A stretch of DNA of 64,000 nucleotides from Evansella cellulosilytica DSM 2522 (GTDB lineage: Bacteria; Bacillota; Bacilli; Bacillales; Salisediminibacteriaceae): positions 434,001 to 498,000 of the forward strand of contig NC_014829.1 in the NCBI RefSeq assembly GCF_000177235.2, written 5' to 3'. How positions within the stretch are numbered: the stretch's first letter is position 1; every line of letters begins with the position of its first letter. Positions 40,856 to 50,430 of this stretch are shown here, one piece after another. Below the pieces are notes generated by a model, which was given only the letters and a program-made list of their open reading frames with translations, made no database searches and was not told the origin of the DNA. The position numbers and the translations under genes were made by a program.

Positions 40856-42289
40856 GTGAAATATGAAACGATTGTCGGACTTGAAGTCCACGTAGAACTG
40901 AAAACGAAGTCAAAAATATTTTGTGGTTGCTCCACTGAATTTGGTGCACCACCCAACACGCACACATGTCCCATTTGTCTCGGTCACCCAGGAGTTCTCC
41001 CAGTTTTGAACAAGCAGGCGGTGGAATTTGCGATGCGTGCAGCTATGGCGCTGAACTGTGAAGTAGCCGAAGTAACGAAGTTTGATAGAAAAAACTATTT
41101 TTATCCTGACAATCCGAAAGCATACCAAATTTCCCAGTTTGATAAGCCAGTAGGAGAGCATGGTTGGATTGATATAGAAGTAAATGGCGAGACAAAGCGA
41201 ATTGGTATTACCCGTTTACACTTAGAGGAAGATGCAGGGAAGCTTACACATGTAGATGGAATGGGACACTCATTAGTAGACTTTAACCGAGTGGGGACAC
41301 CTTTAATTGAAATCGTCTCTGAGCCAGATATTCGTACTCCAGAGGAAGCTTATGCTTATTTGGAGAAATTAAAGGCTATTATGCAGTACATTGAAGTATC
41401 TGACTGTAAAATGGAGGAGGGCTCTCTCCGTTGTGATGCGAATATTTCCTTACGTCCTGTTGGTCAAGAGGAATTTGGTACGAAAACGGAGCTGAAGAAC
41501 TTGAATTCCTTTGCATTCGTACAAAAAGGTTTAGCTTACGAGCAAGAGCGTCAAGCGGAAGTATTGTCGAGCGGAGGAGAAATCCTTCAGGAAACACGAC
41601 GATGGGATGAAAAGGCTAATAAAACGTTATTGATGCGTGTAAAAGAGGGATCTGACGACTATAGATACTTCCCAGATCCAGACCTTGTCGAGTTCCATAT
41701 CGATGCAGCCTGGAGAGAAAAAGTCGAAAAGCAAATACCGGAGCTTCCAGATGCGCGTCGGAAGCGGTATATTAATGAACTAGATCTTCCAGCATACGAT
41801 GCAAGTGTATTAACGCAGCAAAAGTCAGTGAGTGATTTCTTTGAGGCTTGCCTTGCGGAGGGTGGTCCTGCAAAGCCAGTTTCTAACTGGGTGATGGGTG
41901 AAGTTAGCCGTTATCTAAACGCTGAGGAAAAAGAAATTGAAGACATTCCGATGACCCCGAAATCATTGGTTAACATGATATCCCTCATAGAAAAGGGAAC
42001 AATCTCATCCAAGATTGCAAAGCAGGTTTTCAGTGAACTAATGGAAAACGGCGGCGATCCTGAGGAGATCGTAAAAGATAAAGGGCTTGTACAAATATCT
42101 GATGAAGGTGAGATTCTTAAAATGGTCAACGATGTTCTTGACCAAAATCCACAATCGGTTGATGATTTCAAAGCAGGCAAAAAGAAAGCGGTTGGATTTT
42201 TAGTTGGTCAAATAATGAAAGCATCTAAAGGAAAAGCGAATCCTCAGTTAGTAAATAAGATGCTAGTCGAAGAGATGAATAAAAGATAA
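40856..42289 (+). CDS. gatB: Asp-tRNA(Asn)/Glu-tRNA(Gln) amidotransferase subunit B
   Basis: 477 residues. [14 protein letters not shown] opens the protein; zinc-binding Cys residues appear in FCGCSTEF and [33 protein letters not shown] and the C-terminal YqeY-like tail ([19 protein letters not shown]) are standard. It phosphorylates tRNA-bound Glu or Asp and channels ammonia from GatA. The GTG at 40856 follows GGGGGGAAC; an upstream in-frame ATG inside gatA is rejected. Confidence 0.96.
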   Translation: MKYETIVGLEVHVELKTKSKIFCGCSTEFGAPPNTHTCPICLGHPGVLPVLNKQAVEFAMRAAMALNCEVAEVTKFDRKNYFYPDNPKAYQISQFDKPVGEHGWIDIEVNGETKRIGITRLHLEEDAGKLTHVDGMGHSLVDFNRVGTPLIEIVSEPDIRTPEEAYAYLEKLKAIMQYIEVSDCKMEEGSLRCDANISLRPVGQEEFGTKTELKNLNSFAFVQKGLAYEQERQAEVLSSGGEILQETRRWDEKANKTLLMRVKEGSDDYRYFPDPDLVEFHIDAAWREKVEKQIPELPDARRKRYINELDLPAYDASVLTQQKSVSDFFEACLAEGGPAKPVSNWVMGEVSRYLNAEEKEIEDIPMTPKSLVNMISLIEKGTISSKIAKQVFSELMENGGDPEEIVKDKGLVQISDEGEILKMVNDVLDQNPQSVDDFKAGKKKAVGFLVGQIMKASKGKANPQLVNKMLVEEMNKR

Positions 42290-42310
42290 TCAAGATTCAC
42301 AAAGCAAAAT

Positions 42311-42395
42311 TGGCGGTGGAAATGATGCCACGTGTAGTAGCGAGAAGGGCACTCACAACTACTTTAAAGACATGTGTCATCATTTCTTCACCGCT
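42311..42395. repeat. Hairpin repeat family 2, copy C
   Basis: Three nested helices: GGCGGTG/CACCGC, GATGCCAC/GTGTCATC (one mismatch) and GTAGT/ACTAC, around CGAGAAGGGCACTC. It is about 85% identical to copy D at 49146 and sits directly between gatB and its terminator, so it lies in the gat 3' UTR. Confidence 0.85.
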
Positions 42396-42398
42396 TAT

Positions 42399-42450
42399 AA
42401 GAAAAGACTAAAATCGAGCTTAATCCAGCTCTTTTTTAGTCTTTTCTTAT
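42399..42450 (+). terminator. Terminator of gatCAB
   Basis: AAGAAAAGACTAAAA pairs with TTTTAGTCTTTTCTT, with an inner GAGCT/AGCTC helix. The A-rich and T-rich arms should allow termination in both directions. From 42451 to the celB promoter at 42865 I see no gene. Confidence 0.85.
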
Positions 42451-42864
42451 AATAATTTATAAAATAATCATCTAAAGTAAAACAGCACTTTCGCCTAGTT
42501 TTTATGGAATTATTATCCATAAATTGAAAGAGAAACTATCCATTTCCTGTATGCACAGTGAAATGAGAACAAAAGAATATAGTTATTGATTAAGTTCAAA
42601 TCTTGATGGTTAGGATAAAATAACCAAATTTTAAAATAAAAATACTAACCTATCAATATAGATTTTATCCGGAAAAAAAGAAGAGCAATAGAGAAAAACG
42701 GAGGATAGTATAGAAATCTTTTTCGGAAAGATTTATTAGTTGAGGAGGGTAACAACATAAAAGTTTTGCTATTCTATGTAGTTAAATGTCGAATATACAT
42801 GCACACAGTAGCATAGTACTATGACTTTTTACTAATAAAGAAAGGCGTTAGGTATATTCTCGTA

Positions 42865-42893
42865 TTGAATAAAAAAAAATTGTTCTATACAAT
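42865..42893 (+). promoter_or_regulatory. Promoter of the first cellulase gene
   Basis: TTGAAT at 42865-42870, 17-bp spacer, TACAAT at 42888-42893. The surrounding bases (TTAGGTATATTC upstream, then TTGAATAAA) recur before the second cellulase, so the promoter was duplicated with the gene. Confidence 0.6.
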
Positions 42894-42925
42894 GAATTCC
42901 GCAACACATTTTTTTTGGAAGAGGG

Positions 42926-42939
42926 TGATAGCGTTTACA
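42926..42939. promoter_or_regulatory. CcpA cre site upstream of the first cellulase gene
   Basis: Read on the minus strand, TGTAAACGCTATCA matches the cre consensus TGWAANCGNTNWCA at every fixed position. It lies about 33 bp downstream of the -10, where bound CcpA would block transcription in the presence of preferred sugars. Confidence 0.8.
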
Positions 42940-43021
42940 TATACTCCTTAAAAAGTGCAAGCGCAGACTAAAACGATTTCGTTTCAGTATGAAAAGCTAA
43001 AACATTACCGAGGAGGAAAAT

Positions 43022-44251
43022 ATGAAAAAGATAACTACTATTTTTGTCGTATTGCTCATGACACTGGCATTGTTCATTATAGGAAACACGACTGCTGCTG
43101 ATGATTATTCAGTTGTAGAGGAGCATGGGCAATTAAGTATTAGTAACGGAGAATTAGTCAATGATCGAGGCGAACCAGTTCAGTTAAAAGGGATGAGTTC
43201 CCATGGTTTACAATGGTACGGTCAATTTGTAAACTATGAAAGCATGAAATGGCTAAGAGATGATTGGGGTATAACTGTATTCCGAGCAGCGATGTATACA
43301 TCTTCGGGAGGATATATTGAGGATCCTTCCGTAAAGGAAAAAGTAAAAGAGGCTGTTGAGGCTGCGATAGACCTTGGTATATATGTCATAATTGATTGGC
43401 ACATCCTTTCAGACAATGACCCGAATATATATAAAGAAGAAGCAAAGGATTTCTTTGATGAAATGTCTGAGCTGTATGGAGATTACCCGAATGTGATATA
43501 CGAAATTGCAAATGAACCGAATGGTAGTGATGTTACGTGGGACAATCAAATAAAACCGTATGCAGAGGAAGTAATTCCGGTTATCCGTAACAATGATCCT
43601 AATAACATTATTATTGTAGGTACAGGTACATGGAGTCAGGATGTTCATCATGCTGCTGATAATCAGTTAACAGATCCGAACGTCATGTATGCATTTCATT
43701 TTTATGCAGGAACACATGGACAAAATTTACGAGACCAAGTAGATTATGCATTAGATCAAGGAGCAGCAATATTTGTTAGTGAATGGGGAACGAGTGCAGC
43801 TACTGGTGATGGCGGCGTGTTTTTAGATGAAGCACAAGTGTGGATTGACTTTATGGATGAAAGAAATTTAAGCTGGGCAAACTGGTCTCTAACGCACAAA
43901 GATGAGTCATCTGCGGCGTTAATGCCAGGTGCAAGCCCAACTGGTGGGTGGACAGAGGCTGAACTATCTCCATCTGGGACATTTGTGAGGGAAAAAATAA
44001 GAGAGTCAGCAACAACACCACCTAGTGATCCAACACCACCATCTGATCCAGATCCAGGTGAACCAGAACCAGATCCAGGTGAACCGGATCCAACGCCACC
44101 AAGTGATCCAGGAGATTATCCGGCATGGGATCCAAATACAATTTATACAGATGAAATTGTGTACCATAACGGCCAGCTATGGCAAGCAAAATGGTGGACG
44201 CAAAATCAAGAGCCAGGCGACCCATACGGTCCGTGGGAACCACTCAATTAA
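43022..44251 (+). CDS. celB: Secreted GH5 endoglucanase with one C-terminal carbohydrate-binding module
   Basis: 409 residues. A signal peptide (about 1-26) precedes the GH5 barrel (about 35-325) with acid/base Glu165 in ANEPNG and nucleophile Glu254 in FVSEWGTS. A Pro/Asp/Glu linker of PSDP and PGEP repeats (331-364) leads to a CBM5/12-like module (366-409, [20 protein letters not shown]). It hydrolyses beta-1,4-glucan outside the cell. Length and layout match CelB of Bacillus sp. N-4 from memory. Ribosome site AGGAGG. The gene downstream is a close paralogue. Confidence 0.93.
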   Translation: MKKITTIFVVLLMTLALFIIGNTTAADDYSVVEEHGQLSISNGELVNDRGEPVQLKGMSSHGLQWYGQFVNYESMKWLRDDWGITVFRAAMYTSSGGYIEDPSVKEKVKEAVEAAIDLGIYVIIDWHILSDNDPNIYKEEAKDFFDEMSELYGDYPNVIYEIANEPNGSDVTWDNQIKPYAEEVIPVIRNNDPNNIIIVGTGTWSQDVHHAADNQLTDPNVMYAFHFYAGTHGQNLRDQVDYALDQGAAIFVSEWGTSAATGDGGVFLDEAQVWIDFMDERNLSWANWSLTHKDESSAALMPGASPTGGWTEAELSPSGTFVREKIRESATTPPSDPTPPSDPDPGEPEPDPGEPDPTPPSDPGDYPAWDPNTIYTDEIVYHNGQLWQAKWWTQNQEPGDPYGPWEPLN

Positions 44252-44285
44252 CGATATAATGATAGAAATTTACTAATGATATAAG

Positions 44286-44324
44286 GAGAATGCCAAGAGT
44301 CTAAATTGGACGATTGGCATTCTC
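44286..44324 (+). terminator. Terminator after the first cellulase gene
   Basis: GAGAATGCCAA and TTGGCATTCTC form a perfect 11-bp stem; the following tract is only ATTTTA. The rest of the 554-bp gap holds the promoter and cre site of the next gene. Confidence 0.7.
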
Positions 44325-44649
44325 ATTTTACATATTAGAGTTGAAATACTTTCCGCTATTCGTCTGCAATAAGTTAACCCCATACTTAAGTAGTAGTTTT
44401 CCAATTCTGTAAAACACTTTTAATAAGAAAAGGTTTTCTTACGAATCATTTACATGCAAATTAATAAATTGTGAGACATTAGTGTAAAACTTTTTATCTA
44501 GTAGTAAAGCTTTATTTTATAAAACTAAACTAATTGATTTCAAAAAAAAGAAGTGCAATAAGGGCGTATTTTGACGAAAATCATGCTTGTCAGATAATTT
44601 GACCTACCTTAGTATAAAGCTTATTTTATTGATTAGGTATATTCACTGA

Positions 44650-44678
44650 TTGAATAAAGAGAGTTTGTTTTATAAAAT
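44650..44678 (+). promoter_or_regulatory. Promoter of the second cellulase gene
   Basis: TTGAAT at 44650-44655, 17-bp spacer, TAAAAT at 44673-44678. Its layout relative to the cre site and start codon is almost the same as for the first cellulase. Confidence 0.65.
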
Positions 44679-44712
44679 TAACAACGAAAAACCATTTTCG
44701 TTCGGGAGGAGT

Positions 44713-44726
44713 TGATAGCGCTTACA
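44713..44726. promoter_or_regulatory. CcpA cre site upstream of the second cellulase gene
   Basis: Minus-strand TGTAAGCGCTATCA is a full match to the cre consensus TGWAANCGNTNWCA, about 35 bp after the -10. Confidence 0.8.
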
Positions 44727-44805
44727 ATTCGCTAGTTTATAAGTGTGTTTAGAAACTAAAACGATTTCGTCTCTAAAGTCTGTAAAAAAATTTTAGGAGG
44801 AAAAG

Positions 44806-46272
44806 ATGAAAAAACTAACGACTATTTTTATTGTATTTACGTTAGCATTATTATTTGTTGGAAACTCTACTTCTGCAAATAATGGTTCCGTTGTTGAGCA
44901 AAATGGTCAATTAAGTATTCAAAACGGTCAATTAGTGAATGAACATGGAGACCCGGTACAGCTAAAGGGAATGAGTTCACATGGATTACAATGGTATGGA
45001 CAATTTGTAAACTACGATAGTATAAAGTGGTTAAGAGACGATTGGGGAATAACCGTATTCCGAGCAGCGATGTATACATCTTCAGGAGGGTATATTGAAG
45101 ATCCTTCAGTAAAAGAAAAAGTAAAAGAGGCTGTTGAAGCTGCGATTGATCTCGGAATATATGTCATTATTGACTGGCATATTCTTTCTGATAATGACCC
45201 GAACATTTATAAGGAAGAAGCAAAAGAGTTTTTTGATGAAATGTCTGCACTTTATGGGGATTATCCGAATGTCATTTATGAGATTGCGAATGAACCAAAC
45301 GGACATAATGTAAGATGGGATAGCCATATTAAACCATATGCAGAGGAAGTAATCCCAGTAATCCGTGCAAACGATCCTAATAATATTGTCATTGTTGGGA
45401 CAGCAACTTGGAGTCAGGATGTACACGAAGCAGCTGATAACCAACTAGATGACCCGAATGTAATGTATGCGTTCCACTTCTACGCTGGAACACATGGTCA
45501 GCAATTAAGAAATCAAGTTGACTATGCTTTAAGTCGAGGAGCAGCGATATTCGTTAGTGAGTGGGGAACGAGTGCGGCTACGGGTGATGGTGGCGTATTT
45601 TTAGATGAAGCCCAAGTGTGGATTGACTTTATGGATGAGAGAAATTTAAGCTGGGCAAACTGGTCTTTAACACATAAAGATGAGTCATCTGCAGCGTTAA
45701 TGCCTGGTGCAAACCCAACTGGTGGGTGGACAGCGGCTGAATTGTCTCCATCTGGTGCATTTGTGAGGGAAAAAATAAGAGAATCAGCGTCTATTCCGCC
45801 AAGCGATCCAACACCTCCATCTGATCCAGATCCAGGTGAGCCGGACCCAACGCCACCAAGTGATCCAGGGGAGTATCCAGCATGGGATCCAAATCAAATT
45901 TACACAAATGAAATTGTGTATCATAACGGTCAGTTATGGCAAGCGAAATGGTGGACACAAAATCAAGAGCCGGGAGCTAATCAATATGGGCCATGGGAGC
46001 CTTTAGGAGATGCTCCTCCAAGTGAACCGAGCGATCCACCACCACCATCAGAACCAGAGCCGGACCCAGGAGAACCAGATCCAGGTGAGCCAGACCCAGG
46101 AGAACCGGATCCAACGCCACCAAGTGATCCAGGAGAGTATCCAGCATGGGACCCAACGCAAATTTACACGAATGAAATTGTTTACCATAACGGACAATTG
46201 TGGCAAGCAAAATGGTGGACACAAAATCAAGAACCCGGATATCCTTATGGACCATGGGAGCCGTTAAACTAA
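44806..46272 (+). CDS. celA: Secreted GH5 endoglucanase with two C-terminal carbohydrate-binding modules
   Basis: 488 residues, paralogue of the upstream gene. A signal peptide (about 1-24) and a GH5 domain with Glu163 (ANEPNG) and Glu252 (FVSEWGTS) are followed by a linker, a first CBM5/12-like module (356-400), a second Pro-rich linker ([15 protein letters not shown]) and a second module (445-488) nearly identical to the first. The extra module plus linker accounts for the added length. Matches CelA of Bacillus sp. N-4 from memory. Ribosome site AGGAGG. Expected to be repressed by glucose through its cre site. Confidence 0.93.
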   Translation: MKKLTTIFIVFTLALLFVGNSTSANNGSVVEQNGQLSIQNGQLVNEHGDPVQLKGMSSHGLQWYGQFVNYDSIKWLRDDWGITVFRAAMYTSSGGYIEDPSVKEKVKEAVEAAIDLGIYVIIDWHILSDNDPNIYKEEAKEFFDEMSALYGDYPNVIYEIANEPNGHNVRWDSHIKPYAEEVIPVIRANDPNNIVIVGTATWSQDVHEAADNQLDDPNVMYAFHFYAGTHGQQLRNQVDYALSRGAAIFVSEWGTSAATGDGGVFLDEAQVWIDFMDERNLSWANWSLTHKDESSAALMPGANPTGGWTAAELSPSGAFVREKIRESASIPPSDPTPPSDPDPGEPDPTPPSDPGEYPAWDPNQIYTNEIVYHNGQLWQAKWWTQNQEPGANQYGPWEPLGDAPPSEPSDPPPPSEPEPDPGEPDPGEPDPGEPDPTPPSDPGEYPAWDPTQIYTNEIVYHNGQLWQAKWWTQNQEPGYPYGPWEPLN

Positions 46273-46289
46273 CATATTAATCATAAATG

Positions 46290-46321
46290 AAAAGGTGCTC
46301 AGCAAAGAGGAGCACCTTTTC
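46290..46321. terminator. Bidirectional terminator between celA and the DDAH-like gene
   Basis: AAAAGGTGCTC and GAGCACCTTTT are perfect complements around AGCAAAGAG, with A and T tracts at the two ends, between convergent genes. Confidence 0.88.
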
Positions 46322-46331
46322 TAACAAAACT

Positions 46332-47192
46332 TTAGTCCTTCGCTCTAACAAGAGGCATAGTACAACATCTAAAAGATCCACCGGACTTAATAATTTCTGT
46401 AATATCGACTTCTATCACTTCATAACCACGAATACGAAGCTGCTGATTGACTTCTCTATTTATAGGTAAGCTAACAATTCTTTTTTTACCAATAGAAAGT
46501 ACGTTTGTTCCAAGTGTGAACTGCTCTTCTTCATTTACTTCAATTAAATCAAAATGCTTTGCTAATATCTTTTCTTCCTTTTTGTCAAAAGCTCGTGGGA
46601 AATATAACGCTTCATTCTCTGAAATAATATTGAACACACAATCTAAGTGTAAATATTTTTCAGTAAAAGGTACGGTTATTACTTCGTACTCGTGTAAAAG
46701 CTTTTGGATATGGTTAATGGCATTTTGGTTCGTTCTATTGCTTAATCCAATAAATATTTGATGTCCATTAATAATGACATCGCCACCTTCTACCATATCT
46801 CCTAACAAATTATAATAAGGAATTTCTTTGGATTCTAGCCATTCCTTTAGAATGTTTTCCTCCCCTATTCTAGCACCATGTGCCATCTCTGCTACAAAGG
46901 TTGTTTGACCTAAGGTGAAACCAATGTCACGAGTAAATACTTGTTCTGGATATTTAGAATTTGGAGGAAGTAATATCACTTCAACACCATGCTTTTCTAA
47001 TGCTTTGACAAAATGTTGATGTTGTTCCATTGCTAATTCAATATGAAGACCTTCGTTTGCAAAATGCTTTTGTGTATCATTTATTTGTTCGCGGATATGC
47101 ATATGTTTAGGTTCACACAATACAACACGTTTTAACGTGTCGTATTCTGTACGGCAATATGTTTTATCTGTTTGTTTAGATAAGATTGACAT
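46332..47192 (-). CDS. ykgA: Amidinotransferase-fold hydrolase (DDAH/arginine deiminase-like, YkgA)
   Basis: 286 residues of the arginine-modifying pentein fold. Catalytic residues expected in the family are visible: Asp in VFTRDIGFTLG, Glu and Asp in LGDMVEGGDVII, His in KYLHLDCVFN and Cys in GGSFRCCTMPL. It probably hydrolyses a free guanidino compound such as dimethylarginine or arginine. The ATG at 47192 has GGGGGA 7 nt upstream; the ATG at 47216 precedes that site. It converges on celA. Confidence 0.85.
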   Translation of the reverse strand: MSILSKQTDKTYCRTEYDTLKRVVLCEPKHMHIREQINDTQKHFANEGLHIELAMEQHQHFVKALEKHGVEVILLPPNSKYPEQVFTRDIGFTLGQTTFVAEMAHGARIGEENILKEWLESKEIPYYNLLGDMVEGGDVIINGHQIFIGLSNRTNQNAINHIQKLLHEYEVITVPFTEKYLHLDCVFNIISENEALYFPRAFDKKEEKILAKHFDLIEVNEEEQFTLGTNVLSIGKKRIVSLPINREVNQQLRIRGYEVIEVDITEIIKSGGSFRCCTMPLVRAKD

Positions 47193-47347
47193 GAAAAATC
47201 CCCCAATGTAGAACAAGTTATATTTATTATTTCCTACATAGGACTAGTTATGAGAAATGATCATTCATTGTTATAAGGAAATTAAAGGATAATGAGGAGA
47301 GTTTCAGCTTAAGGGTAACTATACCAAGCTTTATCGAGGGTGAAATG

Positions 47348-47399
47348 AAAAAATGTAGAGGCTGATCTAATGTGTGAAGCGACATTTGAACAGCCTCTA
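47348..47399 (-). terminator. Terminator of the 160-residue membrane protein gene
   Basis: On the minus strand TAGAGGCTG pairs with CAGCCTCTA, with an inner ATGT/ACAT helix, and is followed by CATTTTTTC. It lies 15 bp after the stop at 47415. Confidence 0.75.
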
Positions 47400-47414
47400 T
47401 ATGATAAGTGTACA

Positions 47415-47897
47415 TTAAAAATTTGATTCGTTTGCTTGCTGTTCCTTCTCGTACTGTTCCTTCATCTTTTCCCAATTTATTTGTAGCAAAAGACTAATAT
47501 TATAATAAACAGCAGCAGCAGCCAAACCGATAACAATGCTCAATAATGAATCGCCAAGTGTAAAGAAGAAGTTTCCATTTGCTAAAGACGTAATTGCGGA
47601 ATAAACCATTGCTACAGCAATACCTGCTAATGCATACAAAGCAAAGTTTCTACAATACGCTTCAAGCTTTGTTCTAACTTCAGTATTCCGATTTTTAACA
47701 AAGAAATCCACAATATATGTCGCAGGAATACCACCAAGAATAAATACAGGGGCGGTATAGAAAGAATAAATACCTAAAAGTAAACCAAAACCGAGCTGTT
47801 CACCACTACTAAACAAGTACGTATAGCCAGCTAAAATAGCGCTGAAAATAACAACTGAAAGTACAGATATGAAAAATCTGTGAATAAATTTTGACAT
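47415..47897 (-). CDS. Four-helix membrane protein of unknown function
   Basis: 160 residues with hydrophobic segments at about 7-28, 36-65, 87-108 and 118-140, and a charged Glu/Lys/Gln-rich C-terminal tail (WEKMKEQYEKEQQANESNF). No conserved catalytic motif is visible and no family is recognised. The ribosome site AAGGAGG lies 9 nt upstream, and the palindrome ATCGTATACGAT lies 24 bp before the start, suggesting its own regulator. Confidence 0.75.
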   Translation of the reverse strand: MSKFIHRFFISVLSVVIFSAILAGYTYLFSSGEQLGFGLLLGIYSFYTAPVFILGGIPATYIVDFFVKNRNTEVRTKLEAYCRNFALYALAGIAVAMVYSAITSLANGNFFFTLGDSLLSIVIGLAAAAVYYNISLLLQINWEKMKEQYEKEQQANESNF

Positions 47898-47920
47898 TAT
47901 TGTGAACCTCCTTTTTATAT

Positions 47921-47932
47921 ATCGTATACGAT
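47921..47932. promoter_or_regulatory. Perfect 12-bp palindrome, possible operator
   Basis: ATCGTATACGAT lies just upstream of the ribosome site of the 47415-47897 gene. It is the same half-site (ATCGTAT) as the palindrome at 26731-26744. Confidence 0.4.
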
Positions 47933-48082
47933 CAAAAAAAATACGTAAATGATTTTGCTCACATTTTATAAAAACATTTTAATAATAATTATTGGACAAT
48001 GACTATCATTACTTACCTTTTAAAAACATACATATAAATGAAAGTGTTGTTTAGAGAAAGGGCATTTTCATTCCTTTATTCA

Positions 48083-48111
48083 TTGTAGTGGTGATATACT
48101 GACATTATAGT
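48083..48111 (+). promoter_or_regulatory. Promoter of dgkB
   Basis: TTGTAG at 48083-48088, 17-bp spacer, TATAGT at 48106-48111; start codon 38 bp downstream. Confidence 0.6.
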
Positions 48112-48148
48112 ACCGTGATCGTGATTAAACCCTTTGGAGGACAAGTTA

Positions 48149-49063
48149 ATGAAACGGTGTAGACTAATTTATAACCCTTCCTCTGGGAGGGAACAAGTGA
48201 AAAAACAATTACCTTATATACTAGAACAGCTAGAAATAACTGGCTATGAAACATCCACACATGCTACTACTGGCAAAGACTGTGCTAAAAAAGCAGCTAG
48301 GTTAGCTGCTGAACGAGGTTTTGACCTTGTCATTGCCGCTGGTGGAGACGGAACAATAAATGAAGTTGTGAATGGTCTAGCAGAACAGCCTAATCGCCCG
48401 ATGCTTGGTGTTATTCCAGCAGGAACTACAAACGATTTTGCTAGAGCGTTGCACATACCAAGAGACATTCGTGAAGCGACAGATGTATTATGTAATGGTA
48501 CTGAGCAATATGTTGATGTTGGAAAAGTCGGTGGACAATTTTTTATTAACATTGCTGGGGCTGGAACACTTACAGAATTAACGTATGAAGTTCCAAGTAA
48601 ATTAAAGACGATGATTGGACAAGTAGCCTATTATGTAAAAGGTTTTGAAAAATTACCTCGAATTCGTCCAACGGAAGTAACAATAGAATATGATGGAAAG
48701 TGGTTCGAAGGAGAAATCATGTTATTTTTAGTATCGAATACGAACTCGGTTGGTGGTTTCGAGAAGCTTGCACCAAAAGCTTATTTAAATGATGGGCTAT
48801 TCGATCTTTTAATATTGAAGAAAACAAATTTGGCTGATGTAGTCAGGGTGGTTAGTGCGGCACTGCGAGGAGAGCATATCCATGATGATTGCGTAATATA
48901 TGTGCAAGCTAGCAGAATCAAGATTCATTCTAAAACTGAAATGCACTTAAACCTTGATGGAGAATACGGGGGAGACTTACCAGGAGAATTTACTAATTTA
49001 CACAATCATATCAAAATGATTGTACCAAATAAAAAACTGGCTGTTTTTCAAGATTTATATTAA
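48149..49063 (+). CDS. dgkB: Diacylglycerol kinase DgkB
   Basis: 304 residues, soluble lipid kinase of the DAGK catalytic family that recycles diacylglycerol to phosphatidic acid. It has LIYNPSSGREQVKK, the nucleotide loop AAGGDGTINEVVNGLA, IPAGTTNDFARAL, and the C-terminal HLNLDGEYGGDLP. The ATG at 48149 is 8 nt after GGAGG; a frame starting at TTG 48134 would include the ribosome site. In B. subtilis dgkB (yerQ) lies shortly after gatCAB; here the cellulase block separates them. Confidence 0.94.
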   Translation: MKRCRLIYNPSSGREQVKKQLPYILEQLEITGYETSTHATTGKDCAKKAARLAAERGFDLVIAAGGDGTINEVVNGLAEQPNRPMLGVIPAGTTNDFARALHIPRDIREATDVLCNGTEQYVDVGKVGGQFFINIAGAGTLTELTYEVPSKLKTMIGQVAYYVKGFEKLPRIRPTEVTIEYDGKWFEGEIMLFLVSNTNSVGGFEKLAPKAYLNDGLFDLLILKKTNLADVVRVVSAALRGEHIHDDCVIYVQASRIKIHSKTEMHLNLDGEYGGDLPGEFTNLHNHIKMIVPNKKLAVFQDLY

Positions 49064-49145
49064 TTTCAAGAGGGGAGGGGTTCAATAGGTTGATTTTTAG
49101 CTATTGTCTCCCTTTCTTTTTAAAAGGAAATGTATACATTACATT

Positions 49146-49230
49146 TGGCGGTGGACCTGATGCCACGCGTAGTAGCGAGAAGAGCCCTCACTACTACTTT
49201 AAAAACATGTGGCATCATTTCTTCACCGCT
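49146..49230. repeat. Hairpin repeat family 2, copy D
   Basis: The most regular copy: GGCGGTG/CACCGC, GATGCCAC/GTGGCATC and GTAGTAG/CTACTAC nested around CGAGAAGAGCCCTCA. It is directly followed by the dgkB terminator, so it lies in the dgkB 3' UTR. Confidence 0.88.
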
Positions 49231-49232
49231 TC

Positions 49233-49282
49233 TAAGAAAAACAAAAAAAGAGCTAAACGAAGCTCTTTTTTTGTTTTTCTTA
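49233..49282. terminator. Bidirectional terminator between dgkB and the convergent gene
   Basis: TAAGAAAAACAAAAAAAGAGCT is mirrored by AGCTC and a T-rich arm ending CTTA. It overlaps the last codon of the minus-strand gene at 49280. Confidence 0.82.
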
Positions 49283-50182
49283 TTCAATTCTCTCATAGTT
49301 TTTTAATGTTTTTAGCATTTGGACGGTTAAATAGCCTTTCCATTCTTGCTTTACACGGGTTTCCCATTCATCTTTATATTGTCCCCATTCCCAAAACGGC
49401 TCCCACGAACCATCCTCTTTCTGATTGTTAATTTCATAATCTAAGTTTTTTTGAATGACATCTTCTAATGCATTAAACATCGCTGCATTTGGGCTAGGTG
49501 CTAAACTTAGTGGCTTCGCACAATAACCACCCCATTGTGTATGGTCGAGTGTTGCGATATCTCTAATACTATCTCTTAAATATTCAACGATCATCGTTTT
49601 CCCTGGATCAGGCATTTCTTCTACTAAACGTAAATAACACAACACTTCATGGTACTCAGGTGTTTTATGTTGATTATCGAGATGTTGAAATACACTTTCT
49701 TGAAAAATATGAAACAGCTGCTCTGGAATCGCTTGAGGATAAGCATGATAATATCCTACTATCTCAACACCAGGATTTGCTTGAAAGGAGGTTACATCCT
49801 CTGAGTGTTTCCACCAATCGGCATGCGGAAATTCATTCATATGGGACAGCTTAAGCGGCCATGTTTCAAAAGAATAATATGTATCAGTGAAATATTTCAT
49901 GACAGATTGAATAAAAGGGTGCTCCCATGATGCTTTTACTTCGCGTGCATATTGAAGCGCAACAGTTGATACGATTGGACTAGAGAATTTGGATCGAATA
50001 TCTGGCTCTAGCCCGTGACCAACGCCACCATCTTCATTTTGATAAAACTGCAACTGCTGCATCACTTCGAGACTTGATCCGCTATTAAAGTGATATTCAA
50101 ATAAGGCGCGATCAATTGGTCGAGCGTAGTGGTGAATATAATGAACTGCAAGGGCATATTTCTCTTGAGATAGTTTTATCAT
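49280..50182 (-). CDS. Terpenoid-cyclase/prenyltransferase-fold protein of unknown function
   Basis: 300 residues, soluble, no signal peptide. Repeats of the type QNEDGGVGHGLEPD, DHTQWGGYCAKPLSLAP and NQKEDGSWEPFWEWG are typical of alpha/alpha-toroid (squalene-cyclase-like) folds, but the DxDD or DxD catalytic motifs of terpene cyclases are not seen. The ATG at 50182 has GAGGAG upstream; the frame extends to 50299 without a ribosome site. Substrate and role cannot be assigned. Confidence 0.7.
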   Translation of the reverse strand: MIKLSQEKYALAVHYIHHYARPIDRALFEYHFNSGSSLEVMQQLQFYQNEDGGVGHGLEPDIRSKFSSPIVSTVALQYAREVKASWEHPFIQSVMKYFTDTYYSFETWPLKLSHMNEFPHADWWKHSEDVTSFQANPGVEIVGYYHAYPQAIPEQLFHIFQESVFQHLDNQHKTPEYHEVLCYLRLVEEMPDPGKTMIVEYLRDSIRDIATLDHTQWGGYCAKPLSLAPSPNAAMFNALEDVIQKNLDYEINNQKEDGSWEPFWEWGQYKDEWETRVKQEWKGYLTVQMLKTLKNYERIE

Positions 50183-50430
50183 AATATACACTCCTCTTTT
50201 TCTTACGGTGTTTTTGTAGAGAAAAAGCGATTTTAGTAGATATGTATTATTGTACCACATCACATACCAAAAAATGGGAACTTTATAAGGTTTATGCAAG
50301 TTGTTTTCTCACGCCGTAATAGTGGAAATCTATATACGATGAAACTTTTAATAGCTTTATAACGTAATACTTTATTGGAGAGATAATTAAATTTGATCAA
50401 TGTTATATAAAGGAGTAAAGGAGAGAAGAA

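Noticed and set aside
49090-49431. 113-codon reading frame after dgkB
   Set aside because: It spans the family 2 repeat and terminator and overlaps the convergent gene at 49280.
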